From assembly GCA_947564645.1 (NCBI GenBank), contig CANOCU010000002.1, positions 1 to 64,000 on the forward strand: a DNA stretch of 64,000 bases, written 5' to 3'. Shown here piece after piece: positions 7,706-16,523 of this stretch; positions within the stretch are counted from its first letter, which is position 1, and the number at the start of each line of letters is the position of its first letter. This DNA comes from an uncultured Lachnospiraceae bacterium. GTDB lineage: Bacteria; Bacillota; Clostridia; Lachnospirales; Lachnospiraceae. Position numbers and translations under genes: made by a program. The notes below the pieces were generated by a model. It searched no databases, had not been told where the DNA came from, and was given only the letters and a program-made list of their open reading frames with translations.

Positions 7706-9016
7706 ATGTGGGCTTATGAAAGTGTTTTTTATCAGATCTATCCGCTGGGATTCTGCGGGGCGCCGTTTGAGAACGACGGGAAGCTGGAGCATCGCATCTT
7801 AAAGGTGAACGATTGGATCCCGCATATGGTAAAGCTGGGGATCAATGCGGTATACTTCTCACCGGTATTTGAGTCGGATACCCATGGGTATAATACGAGA
7901 GATTATCATACCATCGACTGCAGGCTCGGAACCAATGAGGATTTCAGGGAAGTATGCGATAACCTGCACGAGAACGGGATCAAGGTGGTGCTGGACGGGG
8001 TGTTCAATCATGTGGGCAGAGGCTTCTGGGCGTTTCAGGATGTGCTGAAGAACCGCGAGAACTCTCCGTATCTTAGCTGGTTCAATATCAATCTGGGAGG
8101 CAACTCCAATTATAATGACGGCTTGTGGTATGAAGGATGGGAAGGAAACTATGATCTGGTCAAGATCAATCTGCGCCACGAGGATGTGATCCGCCATATT
8201 CTGGACAGCGTTAAGGGCTGGGTGGAAGAGTTCGATATCGACGGTCTGCGTCTGGACGTGGCGTACTGCCTGGATCATGACTTTGTAAGAAGGCTGAGAA
8301 CTTTTACGGAAGACCTGAAACCGGATTTCTATCTGTTAGGCGAGATGCTGCACGGGGATTATAACCAGATGGTCAACGACCAGATGCTGCATTCAGCCAC
8401 CAACTATGAATGTTATAAGGGACTTTTCTCCAGCTTTAACAGCATGAACATGTTCGAGATCAATCATTCGCTGCTGCGGCAGTTCGGGCCGGAGAACTGG
8501 ACACTGTATAAGGGAAAGCATATGCTGTCCTTTGTGGATAACCATGATGTGACGAGGATCGCCAGCAATCTGACCAACGAGAAGCATCTGCCGTTGATCT
8601 ATGCGCTCTGCTTCGGCATGCCGGGAATCCCCTGTGTCTATTACGGCAGCGAGTGGGGCGCAAAGGCCCATAAGAGCGAGGGTGATCCGGCGCTGCGCGC
8701 CTGCTTTGAAGAGCCTAAGTGGAATGAGTTGTGTGACTGGATCGCACTTCTGAGCGAAGCGAAGAAGGAATCGGAGGCGCTTAACTACGGTGATTTCCGT
8801 TCTGTTGTGCTGACCAACAAACAGTGCATCTTCGAGCGCAAGGCGGCCGGCGAGAGGGTACTGGTGGCCATCAATGCGGACAGCGAGCCGTATACGGCGC
8901 ATTTCGATGCGGGCTGCGGCATGGCGGTGGATCTGATCAGCGGGAAAGAGCATGACTTCGGCGGCGGCAGCGAACTTCCTCCGTACAGCGCGTATTTCTG
9001 GAAGATGGAGAAATAG
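7706..9016 (+). CDS. GH13 alpha-amylase family glycoside hydrolase (cytoplasmic)
   Basis: An alpha-glucan-active GH13 enzyme of 436 residues without signal peptide, so it acts inside the cell on imported maltodextrins. Visible motifs follow the GH13 order: region I LDGVFNHVG, region II GLRLDVA with the nucleophile Asp near 183, region III LLGEM with the acid/base Glu near 213, and region IV FVDNHDV near 275-281. A short beta-sandwich C-terminal domain follows. It resembles small neopullulanase or maltodextrin-glucosidase types but lacks their N-terminal domain, so the exact specificity is open. It has its own promoter and is followed by a promoter-terminator unit. Confidence 0.88.
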   Translation: MWAYESVFYQIYPLGFCGAPFENDGKLEHRILKVNDWIPHMVKLGINAVYFSPVFESDTHGYNTRDYHTIDCRLGTNEDFREVCDNLHENGIKVVLDGVFNHVGRGFWAFQDVLKNRENSPYLSWFNINLGGNSNYNDGLWYEGWEGNYDLVKINLRHEDVIRHILDSVKGWVEEFDIDGLRLDVAYCLDHDFVRRLRTFTEDLKPDFYLLGEMLHGDYNQMVNDQMLHSATNYECYKGLFSSFNSMNMFEINHSLLRQFGPENWTLYKGKHMLSFVDNHDVTRIASNLTNEKHLPLIYALCFGMPGIPCVYYGSEWGAKAHKSEGDPALRACFEEPKWNELCDWIALLSEAKKESEALNYGDFRSVVLTNKQCIFERKAAGERVLVAINADSEPYTAHFDAGCGMAVDLISGKEHDFGGGSELPPYSAYFWKMEK

Positions 9017-9042
9017 TAAATCGCAAAAAAACTAAAAAACTA

Positions 9043-9071
9043 TTGACAAAATTGTAGAATTTAACTATTAT
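9043..9071 (+). promoter_or_regulatory. Strong SigA-type promoter before a terminator
   Basis: TTGACA-17-TATTAT. Transcripts from here would meet the terminator at 9091-9126 after about 48 nt, which suggests either attenuation of livJ or a tiny RNA. Confidence 0.6.
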
Positions 9072-9090
9072 TTTTCTAAGTTTCAGACGT

Positions 9091-9126
9091 GGGACTTCTT
9101 ATTATTATGTAGAAGTCCCTTTTTTT
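9091..9126 (+). terminator. Rho-independent terminator between GH13 and livJ
   Basis: GGGACTTCT / AGAAGTCCC stem (9091-9099 / 9111-9119) followed by seven T. It ends the GH13 transcript and also lies just downstream of the 9043 promoter. Confidence 0.85.
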
Positions 9127-9282
9127 CGCAGAACGGTGTCAGCGTGGGATTCCCGCGATTCGGACTGCTCTGGGGAAAGCGCCTGGGACGAATCCGGGAA
9201 GTGGAGTTCGGTCATTTTGGTCATACGGAGCGGAAGAAGCGGATCCGGAAAAACGAGGAGAAAGAAACAGGAGGAGAAGATT

Positions 9283-10581
9283 ATGAAGAAAAGAATGTTG
9301 AGTCTTGTACTGGCAGGCGTTATGACAGCGGCGCTGCTGACAGGCTGCGGTGGTTCCGCGGGAACGGATGCCGGCAGCGCTGACGGTGCGGCACAGGAGT
9401 CTGCCGAAACAGAGGAGACGACAGACGCGGCGGAGGAGACCGAAGCGGCAGATGAGGCTGCGGGCGATGAAGCGGCTGCAGAGGATGGTGCGGCGCAGGC
9501 AGACGGAGACAGTGCGGGCGGCACGTTCAAGATCGGCGGGATCGGACCGCTGACCGGCAGTAATGCAGTGTACGGCATCGCGGCTATGAACGGTTCTCAG
9601 ATCGCAGTGGATGAGATCAACGCGGCAGGCGGTATCAACGGTATGACGGTTGAACTGAATTTCCAGGATGACGAGACGGATTCCGAGAAATCAGTCAATG
9701 CTTACAACGCGTTGAAAGACTGGGGCGTACAGGTGATCGACGGTTGTGTGACAAGCGCATGTTCGATCGCAGTATCCGCGAAGACGGCAGAGGATCAGAT
9801 CTTCCAGCTGACCCCTTCAGGATCCGCCGTAGATTGTGTGGCTACCCCGAATGCGTTCCGGGTATGCTTTTCCGATCCGAACCAGGGTGCGGCATCCGCG
9901 CAGTACATCGGTGACCACAGTCTGGCAACGAAGGTTGCCGTGATCTACGACAGTTCCGATGTATATTCTTCCGGCATCTATGAGAAATTTGCGGCGGAAG
10001 CAGAGAGCCAGCCTTTCGAAGTTGTGACGGCAGGCGCTTTCACGGCTGACAATAAGACGGATTTCTCCGTGCAGCTGCAGCAGGCTAAGGATGCAGGCGC
10101 TGATCTGGTGTTCCTGCCGATCTACTACAATGAGGCGGCTCTGATCTTAAAGCAGGCTTCCGACATGGGCTTTAGCGTGAAATTCTTCGGCTGTGACGGT
10201 CTGGACGGAATCCTGGGTGTGAAGAACTTCGACGCTTCCCTGACAGAGGGCGTTATGCTGTTAACTCCTTTCGCGGCGGATGCGACAGACGATCTGACAG
10301 TGAAATTCGTGACAACCTATAAAGAGAAATTCAACGAGACACCGAACCAGTTCGCGGCAGACGGCTACGATGCGATCTATACCATCAAGGCAGCGGCTGA
10401 GAAGGCAGGTATCACGGCGGATATGTCCAACGAGGAGATCTGTGCGGCGATGCAGACTGCCATGACAGAGATTACGGTAGACGGCCTGACAGGCGAGGGT
10501 ATCACATGGGATGCTTCCGGCGAGCCGACGAAGGAGCCGAAGGCGGTTGTGATCAAGGATGGCGTCTATACGGCAATGTAG
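9283..10581 (+). CDS. livJ: Branched-chain amino-acid ABC transporter substrate-binding lipoprotein
   Basis: This periplasmic-binding-protein type I receptor delivers branched-chain or related amino acids to the LivHMGF complex. A signal peptide ends in the lipobox LLTGC with Cys22 as lipid anchor. An unusually acidic, Ala/Glu/Asp-rich linker (about residues 24-78) precedes the mature domain, which starts at FKIGGIGPLTG and shows AMNGSQIAVDEINAAGG, AKTAEDQIFQLTPSGSA and DGYDAIYTIK blocks. ATG at 9283 is chosen since GGAGG lies 8-9 bp before it; the frame extends further upstream without a ribosome site. It is the first gene of livJHMGF and is separated from livH by a hairpin. Confidence 0.93.
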   Translation: MKKRMLSLVLAGVMTAALLTGCGGSAGTDAGSADGAAQESAETEETTDAAEETEAADEAAGDEAAAEDGAAQADGDSAGGTFKIGGIGPLTGSNAVYGIAAMNGSQIAVDEINAAGGINGMTVELNFQDDETDSEKSVNAYNALKDWGVQVIDGCVTSACSIAVSAKTAEDQIFQLTPSGSAVDCVATPNAFRVCFSDPNQGAASAQYIGDHSLATKVAVIYDSSDVYSSGIYEKFAAEAESQPFEVVTAGAFTADNKTDFSVQLQQAKDAGADLVFLPIYYNEAALILKQASDMGFSVKFFGCDGLDGILGVKNFDASLTEGVMLLTPFAADATDDLTVKFVTTYKEKFNETPNQFAADGYDAIYTIKAAAEKAGITADMSNEEICAAMQTAMTEITVDGLTGEGITWDASGEPTKEPKAVVIKDGVYTAM

Positions 10582-10620
10582 GTGGACATGATCATAAAAA
10601 ATAAGTGAGAGTTTTGGGCT

Positions 10621-10652
10621 GCACTAAGATGACCGGCAGGGTATCTTAGTGC
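10621..10652 (+). terminator. Intercistronic hairpin between livJ and livH
   Basis: Perfect 10-bp stem GCACTAAGAT / ATCTTAGTGC with a 12-nt loop and no T-run. It probably protects the livJ message and lowers readthrough, as expected where the binding protein must outnumber the permease. Confidence 0.6.
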
Positions 10653-10666
10653 ATTTCCATAACAAA

Positions 10667-10737
10667 TTAAAGCTTCCATTATGCATTCAGGGATATTGCA
10701 GGCAAAGCCAGCAATATCCACGAGGAGGAAAATATGA
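10667..10737 (+). repeat. Dispersed repeat copy A (hairpin plus ribosome site) before livH
   Basis: About 70 bp that recurs at 25252-25322 with roughly 85% identity; both copies include a stem (here GGATATTGC 10691-10699 / GCAATATCC 10711-10719). Copy A runs into the livH ribosome site and start codon. Confidence 0.6.
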
Positions 10738-11615
10738 GTTTTGTGGCCCATTTGATCAACGGAATAAGTTTGGGAAGCGTATATGCGCTGATCGCGCTCG
10801 GCTATACGATGGTGTATGGAATTGCCAAGATGCTGAATTTTGCCCACGGCGATGTGATCATGATCGGTGGATATGTGGTGTTCGTGACGGCGAGCGGTCT
10901 GGGGATTAACCCGCTGGCAGCGATCATCGTTTCCATGGCGGCCTGTACCGTACTCGGAGTGACGATAGAGCGGGTGGCATACAGACCTTTGCGGGGTGCG
11001 TCTCCACTGGCCGTGCTGATCACGGCGATCGGTGTGAGCTATCTGCTGCAGAATGTGGCGCTTCTGGTATTCGGTTCCGATACGAAAGCTTTCAGCAATG
11101 TGGTGACGCTGCCGAATCTGGAATTGTTTGGCGGGCAGCTGATCATTAAGAGTGTGACGATCGTGACGGTCATCGTCAGCATTATCATTATGGTCGGTCT
11201 TACCTTTTTCGTCAGGAAGACGAAGATCGGGCGGGCCATGACGGCAGTCTCGGAGGATCAGGGAGCCGCACAGCTTATGGGTATCAATGTAAACGGTACG
11301 ATCGCGGTGACGTTTGCGATCGGCTCTTCTCTGGCGGCGGTGGCCGGCGTGCTTCTGTGCTCCGCGTACCCGTCCTTAACGCCTTATACCGGTTCCATGC
11401 CGGGTATCAAGGCATTCGTGGCAGCGGTGTTCGGCGGGATCGGTTCGATCCCCGGCGCATTTATCGGCGGGATCTTACTGGGGGTCATCGAGAATCTGAG
11501 CAAAGCCTATATCTCTTCCCAGCTTGCGGATGCGATTGTGTTCAGTATTCTGATCATCGTGCTGCTGGTAAAGCCCACGGGACTTCTTGGCAGGAAGGTC
11601 CTGGAAAAAGTCTAA
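10734..11615 (+). CDS. livH: Branched-chain amino-acid ABC transporter permease
   Basis: This 293-residue integral membrane protein is one of the two permeases of the Liv importer. The start FVAHLINGISLGSVYALIALG and the MLNFAHGDVIMIGGY segment are hallmarks of LivH. About eight hydrophobic segments are seen, and a GIKAFVAAVFGGIGSIPGA loop near 225-243 is the likely contact with the ATPases. Length is normal. It is followed 79 bp later by livM. The AGGAGG site before the ATG lies inside dispersed repeat A. Confidence 0.95.
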   Translation: MSFVAHLINGISLGSVYALIALGYTMVYGIAKMLNFAHGDVIMIGGYVVFVTASGLGINPLAAIIVSMAACTVLGVTIERVAYRPLRGASPLAVLITAIGVSYLLQNVALLVFGSDTKAFSNVVTLPNLELFGGQLIIKSVTIVTVIVSIIIMVGLTFFVRKTKIGRAMTAVSEDQGAAQLMGINVNGTIAVTFAIGSSLAAVAGVLLCSAYPSLTPYTGSMPGIKAFVAAVFGGIGSIPGAFIGGILLGVIENLSKAYISSQLADAIVFSILIIVLLVKPTGLLGRKVLEKV

Positions 11616-11694
11616 GATACGGAGTATTACGGCATTACTATGAGCGGCCGGAAGGTGCAGGCAGTACCTGCCTGAAGCGGGGCAAAGGAAGGGC

Positions 11695-12783
11695 ATGGAT
11701 ATGGAAATAAAAGGTAACAAGGCAAAGTTAAGTAAAACGACGATGAATGATCTGGTCACCTATGAGATGGTGATCCTCACATATATTGTGGTACAGATCC
11801 TGGTATCGACAGGGCATGTATCCAGTCTGATCCAGGGACTTCTGGTTCCCTTTTGTACTTATGTAATCGTGGCGGTGGCGCTGAATCTTACGGTGGGTAT
11901 CCTGGGTGAACTGAGCCTGGGACATGCGGGATTTATGTGCGTGGGCGCTTTTGCCAGCGCGGTCTTTTCGCTGGCCTTTAAGGATGCGCTGCCGGGCGGA
12001 TTGCGGTTTTTCCTGGCGTTGCTGATCGGGGCGGCTGCGGCGGCACTGGTGGGATTTCTGGTGGGTATACCGGTCCTGCGGCTGCGGGGCGACTATCTGG
12101 CCATCGTGACGCTGGCGTTCGGGGAGATCATCAAGAATATCATCAATGTGTTATATCTGGGCGTGGATAGTAAGGGCGTTCATTTTTCCATGAAAGACGC
12201 GCTGTCCCTTCATCTGGAAGAGGACGGGGTGATGCTGATCAAGGGCGCGCAGGGCGTTACGGGAACGCCCAATGACTCCAACTTTACGGTGGGGGTGATC
12301 CTGATCCTGGTCACTTTATTTATCGTACTGAATTTTATCCATTCCAGGACGGGGCGTGCGGTCATGTCGATCCGTGACAACCGGATCGCCGCAGAGTCGG
12401 TGGGCATCAATGTGACCAAATACAAGCTGATCGCTTTTACGGTATCCGCGTCGTTGGCAGGAGTGGCAGGCGTACTGTATGCGCATAACCTGTCCACGCT
12501 GAATGCGCTGCCGAAGAATTTCGGATACAATATGTCGATTATGATCCTGGTGTTTGTGGTACTGGGCGGGATTGGCAATATCCGTGGTTCCATCATCGCG
12601 GCGGTGCTCCTTACGCTGCTGCCGGAAGTGCTGCGGGGATTAAGCGATTACCGTATGCTGATCTACTCGATCGTGCTGATCGTGATGATGATCTTCAACT
12701 GGAGCCCGAATGCGATATTTTTCAGGAAACGATTGAAACAGAAGTTCCTGCCGGGCAGGAAAGCGGCAAAGGAGGAGGCATAG
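11695..12783 (+). CDS. livM: Branched-chain amino-acid ABC transporter permease
   Basis: The second permease of the importer, 362 residues with about nine to ten membrane segments. LivM features include LNLTVGILGELSLGHAGF near the N-terminus, the LRGDYLAIVTLAFGEIIKNI segment near 128-147 and FGYNMSIMILVFVVLGGIGNIRG near the C-terminus. A loop of about 30 residues around 165-195 (KDALSLHLEEDG...) is typical of Clostridia. Two in-frame ATGs (11695, 11701) lie close together after AAAGGAAGG; the first is used. The stop is 2 bp before the livG start, so the two are translationally coupled. Confidence 0.93.
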   Translation: MDMEIKGNKAKLSKTTMNDLVTYEMVILTYIVVQILVSTGHVSSLIQGLLVPFCTYVIVAVALNLTVGILGELSLGHAGFMCVGAFASAVFSLAFKDALPGGLRFFLALLIGAAAAALVGFLVGIPVLRLRGDYLAIVTLAFGEIIKNIINVLYLGVDSKGVHFSMKDALSLHLEEDGVMLIKGAQGVTGTPNDSNFTVGVILILVTLFIVLNFIHSRTGRAVMSIRDNRIAAESVGINVTKYKLIAFTVSASLAGVAGVLYAHNLSTLNALPKNFGYNMSIMILVFVVLGGIGNIRGSIIAAVLLTLLPEVLRGLSDYRMLIYSIVLIVMMIFNWSPNAIFFRKRLKQKFLPGRKAAKEEA

Positions 12784-12785
12784 AG

Positions 12786-13544
12786 ATGGCACTGTTAGAG
12801 ACGAAGAATCTGGGAATCTCCTTTGGCGGCCTGCGGGCGGTGAACGCATTCGATATTTCTGTGGAAAAAGGACAACTGTACGGTCTGATCGGGCCAAACG
12901 GCGCCGGGAAGACGACGATCTTTAACCTGCTGACGGGCGTGTATACGCCGGATGAGGGCGCGATCCTGTTAGACGGCGTAAACCTGACGGGGAAAAAGAC
13001 GATCGATATCTGTAAGGCGGGTATCGCGAGAACCTTTCAGAATATCCGTCTGTTTGGCGATATGCCGGTGCTCGACAACGTAAAGGTCGGGCTGCACAAC
13101 CACTATCCGTATTCTACCTTCGAGGGAATCCTGCGCCTGCCGCGCTATCATAAGGTGGAAAAGGAGATGAACGCCAGGGCGATGGAACTTCTGGAAGTGT
13201 TCGGTCTGGAGGAGTACGCGGATTATCAGGCGGAGAACCTGCCTTACGGACAGCAGAGAAAGCTGGAGATCGCCAGAGCCATGGCGACGAATCCCAAGCT
13301 TCTGCTTCTGGATGAACCGGCGGCGGGTATGAACCCCAATGAGACAAGAGAGCTGATGGAGACGATCCGCTTCGTGAGAGACCGTTTTGAGATGACGATC
13401 CTGCTGATCGAGCATGACATGAAACTGGTGGCCGGCATCTGTGAGAAGCTGACGGTGTTGAATTTCGGGGAAGTGCTGGCGCAGGGCGAGACCCAGGAAG
13501 TGCTGAACAATCCGGACGTAATCACGGCTTATCTGGGTTCTTGA
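12786..13544 (+). CDS. livG: Branched-chain amino-acid ABC transporter ATP-binding protein
   Basis: One of the two ATPases that power the Liv importer. At 252 residues it shows Walker A GPNGAGKTT (about 37-45), a Q-loop FQNIRLF, a diverged signature LPYGQQRKLEIARA, Walker B LLLLDEPAAGMNP and a switch His in LIEHDM. The YGQQ signature in place of LSGGQ is normal for LivG. Its ribosome site GGAGG lies within the end of livM. Confidence 0.95.
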   Translation: MALLETKNLGISFGGLRAVNAFDISVEKGQLYGLIGPNGAGKTTIFNLLTGVYTPDEGAILLDGVNLTGKKTIDICKAGIARTFQNIRLFGDMPVLDNVKVGLHNHYPYSTFEGILRLPRYHKVEKEMNARAMELLEVFGLEEYADYQAENLPYGQQRKLEIARAMATNPKLLLLDEPAAGMNPNETRELMETIRFVRDRFEMTILLIEHDMKLVAGICEKLTVLNFGEVLAQGETQEVLNNPDVITAYLGS

Positions 13545-13580
13545 GGAATAGGGCTAAGGAAGATAGAAAGAGCACACAGC

Positions 13581-13613
13581 GTTACTATGTGCGGCCAGGC
13601 CACAAACAGTAAC
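13581..13613 (+). repeat. Palindromic element between livG and livF
   Basis: GTTACT ... AGTAAC stem with inner TGTG/CACA and GGCC/GGCC pairing, flanked by direct repeats CACACAGCG. The motif TTACTATGnGCGGCCnG also occurs near 11636 between livH and livM, so this is a small repeat family used between liv genes. Confidence 0.45.
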
Positions 13614-13635
13614 CACACAGCGGGAGGAATTTGAA

Positions 13636-14346
13636 ATGGCGATGTTGGAAGTGAAGGATCTCCATGTGCATTATGGTGTGATAGAGGCGATCAAGGGAAT
13701 CAGTTTTGAGGTGGAGCAGGGAGAGGTCATCGCCCTGATCGGCGCCAACGGAGCGGGAAAGACGACGACGCTGCACACGATCACGGGACTGATCAAGCCA
13801 ACAAACGGCAGCATTATTTTTGAGGGAAAAGACATCACGAAGACGCCGGGTTACAAGATCGTGCCGATGGGGATGGCTCATGTGCCGGAGGGGCGGCGCG
13901 TGTTTGCACAGCTGTCGGTGTATGATAATCTGATGATGGGCGCTTACACCAGGAAGGATAAGAACGAGATCAAGGAGAACCTGCATATGGTGTATGAGCG
14001 GTTTCCACGTCTGGAAGAGCGTAAGACGCAGATGGCGGGGACGCTCAGCGGCGGTGAGCAGCAGATGCTGGCCATGGGGCGCGCGCTGATGAGTCAGCCC
14101 AGTATTATTCTGATGGATGAGCCGTCCATGGGTCTGTCGCCGATCTTCGTCAATGAGATCTTCGATATCATCAAGCGGGTCAGCCAGTCGGGTACGACGG
14201 TGCTCCTGGTGGAGCAGAATGCCAAGAAAGCGCTGGCCATCGCGGACAGAGCGTACGTGTTGGAGACCGGCACGATCTCCCTGGAGGGAGACGCAGGCGA
14301 ACTGATGCATAACGACGCGGTGAAGAAGGCGTATCTGGGTGAGTAA
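13636..14346 (+). CDS. livF: Branched-chain amino-acid ABC transporter ATP-binding protein
   Basis: The second ATPase of the importer, 236 residues. It carries Walker A GANGAGKTT, the LivF-type segment MGMAHVPEGRRVFAQLSVYDNL, the signature TLSGGEQQMLAMGRAL, Walker B ILMDEPSMGLSP and LLVEQNAKKAL with the switch residues. The family end-signature LxxxxVKKAYLGE is present. GGAGG lies 8 bp before the ATG. It completes livJHMGF. Confidence 0.95.
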   Translation: MAMLEVKDLHVHYGVIEAIKGISFEVEQGEVIALIGANGAGKTTTLHTITGLIKPTNGSIIFEGKDITKTPGYKIVPMGMAHVPEGRRVFAQLSVYDNLMMGAYTRKDKNEIKENLHMVYERFPRLEERKTQMAGTLSGGEQQMLAMGRALMSQPSIILMDEPSMGLSPIFVNEIFDIIKRVSQSGTTVLLVEQNAKKALAIADRAYVLETGTISLEGDAGELMHNDAVKKAYLGE

Positions 14347-14378
14347 GGATTCTGCATATTCCGATCGGAATTGCTGCC

Positions 14379-14400
14379 AAAACTTCCATTACGTATGCAG
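14379..14400 (+). repeat. Partial copy C of the dispersed repeat
   Basis: A 22-bp segment (AAAACTTCCATTACG followed by TATGCAG) matches the 5' part of repeats A and B. It lies just upstream of the LacI-family gene and lacks the hairpin. Confidence 0.4.
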
Positions 14401-14429
14401 GAGTAACTTGAGTTTCGGAGGAATATGGA

Positions 14430-15452
14430 ATGGCTAAGAAAGTAAAGCTGGCGGATATTGCAATGCGGACGGGCGTCAGCACCGTGACGGTGTCCAAGGC
14501 ATTGACGGGGCAGAAGGGCGTCAGCGAGGAGATGCGGGAGCGGATAAAGAAGCTGGCGGATGAGATGGGCTATGTGCAGCCGTCCAAAGAGAGAAGAACC
14601 GGGCCGGAGAGAAGTTATAATATCGGTCTTCTGGTCGAGGAAAGCTATATTGATAAATATGATTCCTTCTATCTGCAGATGTATCAGAAGGTCGCCACCA
14701 AAGCGATGGATGCGGGATGCTTTACGCTGATGGAAGTGATCGACAGGCAGAAGGAAGGGGCATATGTGCTGCCCAGACTTTTGCGGGAACAGAAGGTGGA
14801 CGGAGTTGTCATCCTGGGCAAGATGCCGGATGCCTTTCTGGCTTTTTTGCAGCAGCAGTCCCCGCTGCCCACGGTATATATGGATTTTACGGATGAGGGA
14901 CAAGAGGTGGATGCGGTCGTCTCGGACAGTTTCTATGGGGCGTATCAGCTGACCAACTATCTGTTCCGGATGGGGCATGAACGGATCGCGTATGTGGGGA
15001 CGCTGCTTGCCACCAGCTCCATTACGGACCGCTTTCTCGGCTATGTCAAATCCATGTTGGAGCATGGAAAGAAGATCCGCGAAGACTGGGTGATCGATGA
15101 CAGGGATGTGACAAGCGGCTATATTGATGAGGTAAATCTTCTCAAGCTGCCGGAGGATATGCCGACGGCCTTTGTGTGTAACTGTGATCTGACCGCGGGC
15201 CGGATGGTCAATAAGCTGAAAGAGAACGGATTTCGTGTGCCGGAGGATGTGTCGGTGGTAGGGTATGACAATTTCATCTATCCCGGTATCTGCGACGTGG
15301 AGATCACGACATACGAAGTGGATCTGGGCCGGATGGCGCAGTGCGCGGTGGACGTGATGCTGGAGAAGCTGCAGATGGGGGAAGAACATGTGCCGAGCAT
15401 TCATACGGTGGAAGGACATATGGTGATGAAGGACAGCGTGCAGGCGCGGTGA
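14430..15452 (+). CDS. LacI-family transcriptional regulator
   Basis: A 340-residue repressor-type protein. The N-terminal helix-turn-helix reads VKLADIAMRTGVSTVTVSKAL (residues 5-25), followed by a hinge helix and a periplasmic-binding-protein-like sensor domain (about 63-340) with conserved FRMGHERIAYVG and VSVVGYDNF motifs. The family usually senses sugars. It follows livF by 83 bp, but a sugar sensor controlling Liv would be unusual; it may instead control the GH13 gene or distant loci. The ligand is not evident. A strong terminator follows. Confidence 0.9.
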   Translation: MAKKVKLADIAMRTGVSTVTVSKALTGQKGVSEEMRERIKKLADEMGYVQPSKERRTGPERSYNIGLLVEESYIDKYDSFYLQMYQKVATKAMDAGCFTLMEVIDRQKEGAYVLPRLLREQKVDGVVILGKMPDAFLAFLQQQSPLPTVYMDFTDEGQEVDAVVSDSFYGAYQLTNYLFRMGHERIAYVGTLLATSSITDRFLGYVKSMLEHGKKIREDWVIDDRDVTSGYIDEVNLLKLPEDMPTAFVCNCDLTAGRMVNKLKENGFRVPEDVSVVGYDNFIYPGICDVEITTYEVDLGRMAQCAVDVMLEKLQMGEEHVPSIHTVEGHMVMKDSVQAR

Positions 15453-15474
15453 GCCGGAAACCGTTATAAAGAAG

Positions 15475-15513
15475 ACGCCCTGCAGACATACACAAGTGTC
15501 TGCAGGGCGTTTG
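15475..15513. terminator. Bidirectional terminator
   Basis: Perfect 14-bp stem ACGCCCTGCAGACA / TGTCTGCAGGGCGT (15475-15488 / 15497-15510), followed by TTT on the plus strand, between the convergent LacI-type gene and the anti-sigma-like gene. Confidence 0.75.
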
Positions 15514-15527
15514 GCATCGGCAGGTTT

Positions 15528-16523
15528 TCAGCCGTTGCGGCGACGCTGCTTCCGGATCCCGCATACGATCAGGACGATGCCTGTGGGTATGGTGGCGGCG
15601 GTGACAGACAGGGCGGTGATGATGTTGAAGGTTTCTGCGTTCCAGGGCAGGATCGCAAGGCTGGTATAGGCATGAAACCGCTCCCAGTCCTGCAGGATCA
15701 ACGCGAGGACTGGATTTATGACTGCGCCAAACAGGCCGCAAAGGATGGTGCAGAATCCGGCCTTGACCTGCGCCTGGAGCTTCGTGTAACGGATAATCAG
15801 AAGGAACGCCCAGGGCAGCAGGATACAGAAGCCTGTGATCTGCAGAGCGATACGCCAGTAATCCGTGACGGCAGTGTGAAAACCGCATACGATGATCACG
15901 CCATAGAGCCAGAGGGTATCCCATGCCATGACTAAGAGCGCCCTGTTCCGGGATAAAAAGCCGGGAAGCGGGATCTTTCTTACGATATAGGGCATAAAAA
16001 GCACCGATAACCCGAAAAGGACGGGGACGGATGCGAGGAAGAACCAGTCCCCGCCGGTATAAAGGCAGATGGTAAAAAGCAGCAAGAGCAGTGAGCCGGT
16101 AAAGCTGCCTAACGTCCAGAGTATGGTATGTTCCGGAACCATTAACGGAACGACGCTGACGGAAGCCGTCACGAGCAGAGCCGTCAGGACAATAAAGAAC
16201 CAGTCAAGTCCATGGCCGATCGCCAGATTACAGATCAGGCATACGATCACGGGAATTGTCAGAATGCCGGCGACAGAGGCGCCGATGAGAAAGGTTTCCT
16301 TCCGCTCTTTCCTGGCGTGGGCTTCCAGAACGTTGTTTTTTTCCTGTACCAACTGTGCGTCATAGCAATTGTTTCGCAGCTTCGCCAGGATCTTCCGGCA
16401 GTCCGGACATTCCTGCAGGTGCGTTTCGACGACTGTGCGGCTGTAAGCATTGCAGATCTGGTCCTGATAGAGCGGAAGCAGGTCCTGTATCAGTTCACAG
16501 TTATACTTTTGTTCCATCTTCAT
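15528..16523 (-). CDS. Zinc-finger (zf-HC2) membrane protein, likely anti-sigma factor
   Basis: A 331-residue protein with an N-terminal anti-sigma zinc finger: Cys near 9, then VETHLQECPDCRK with the HxxxCxxC pattern near 33-43. The rest holds about eight hydrophobic segments. Such proteins bind and hold an ECF sigma factor at the membrane until a signal arrives. Its start overlaps the end of the ECF sigma gene by 23 bp, which supports that pairing. Two ATGs (16523 and 16517) are possible. The long multi-pass domain is larger than in typical single-pass anti-sigmas; its signal is unknown. Confidence 0.8.
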   Translation of the reverse strand: MKMEQKYNCELIQDLLPLYQDQICNAYSRTVVETHLQECPDCRKILAKLRNNCYDAQLVQEKNNVLEAHARKERKETFLIGASVAGILTIPVIVCLICNLAIGHGLDWFFIVLTALLVTASVSVVPLMVPEHTILWTLGSFTGSLLLLLFTICLYTGGDWFFLASVPVLFGLSVLFMPYIVRKIPLPGFLSRNRALLVMAWDTLWLYGVIIVCGFHTAVTDYWRIALQITGFCILLPWAFLLIIRYTKLQAQVKAGFCTILCGLFGAVINPVLALILQDWERFHAYTSLAILPWNAETFNIITALSVTAATIPTGIVLIVCGIRKQRRRNG

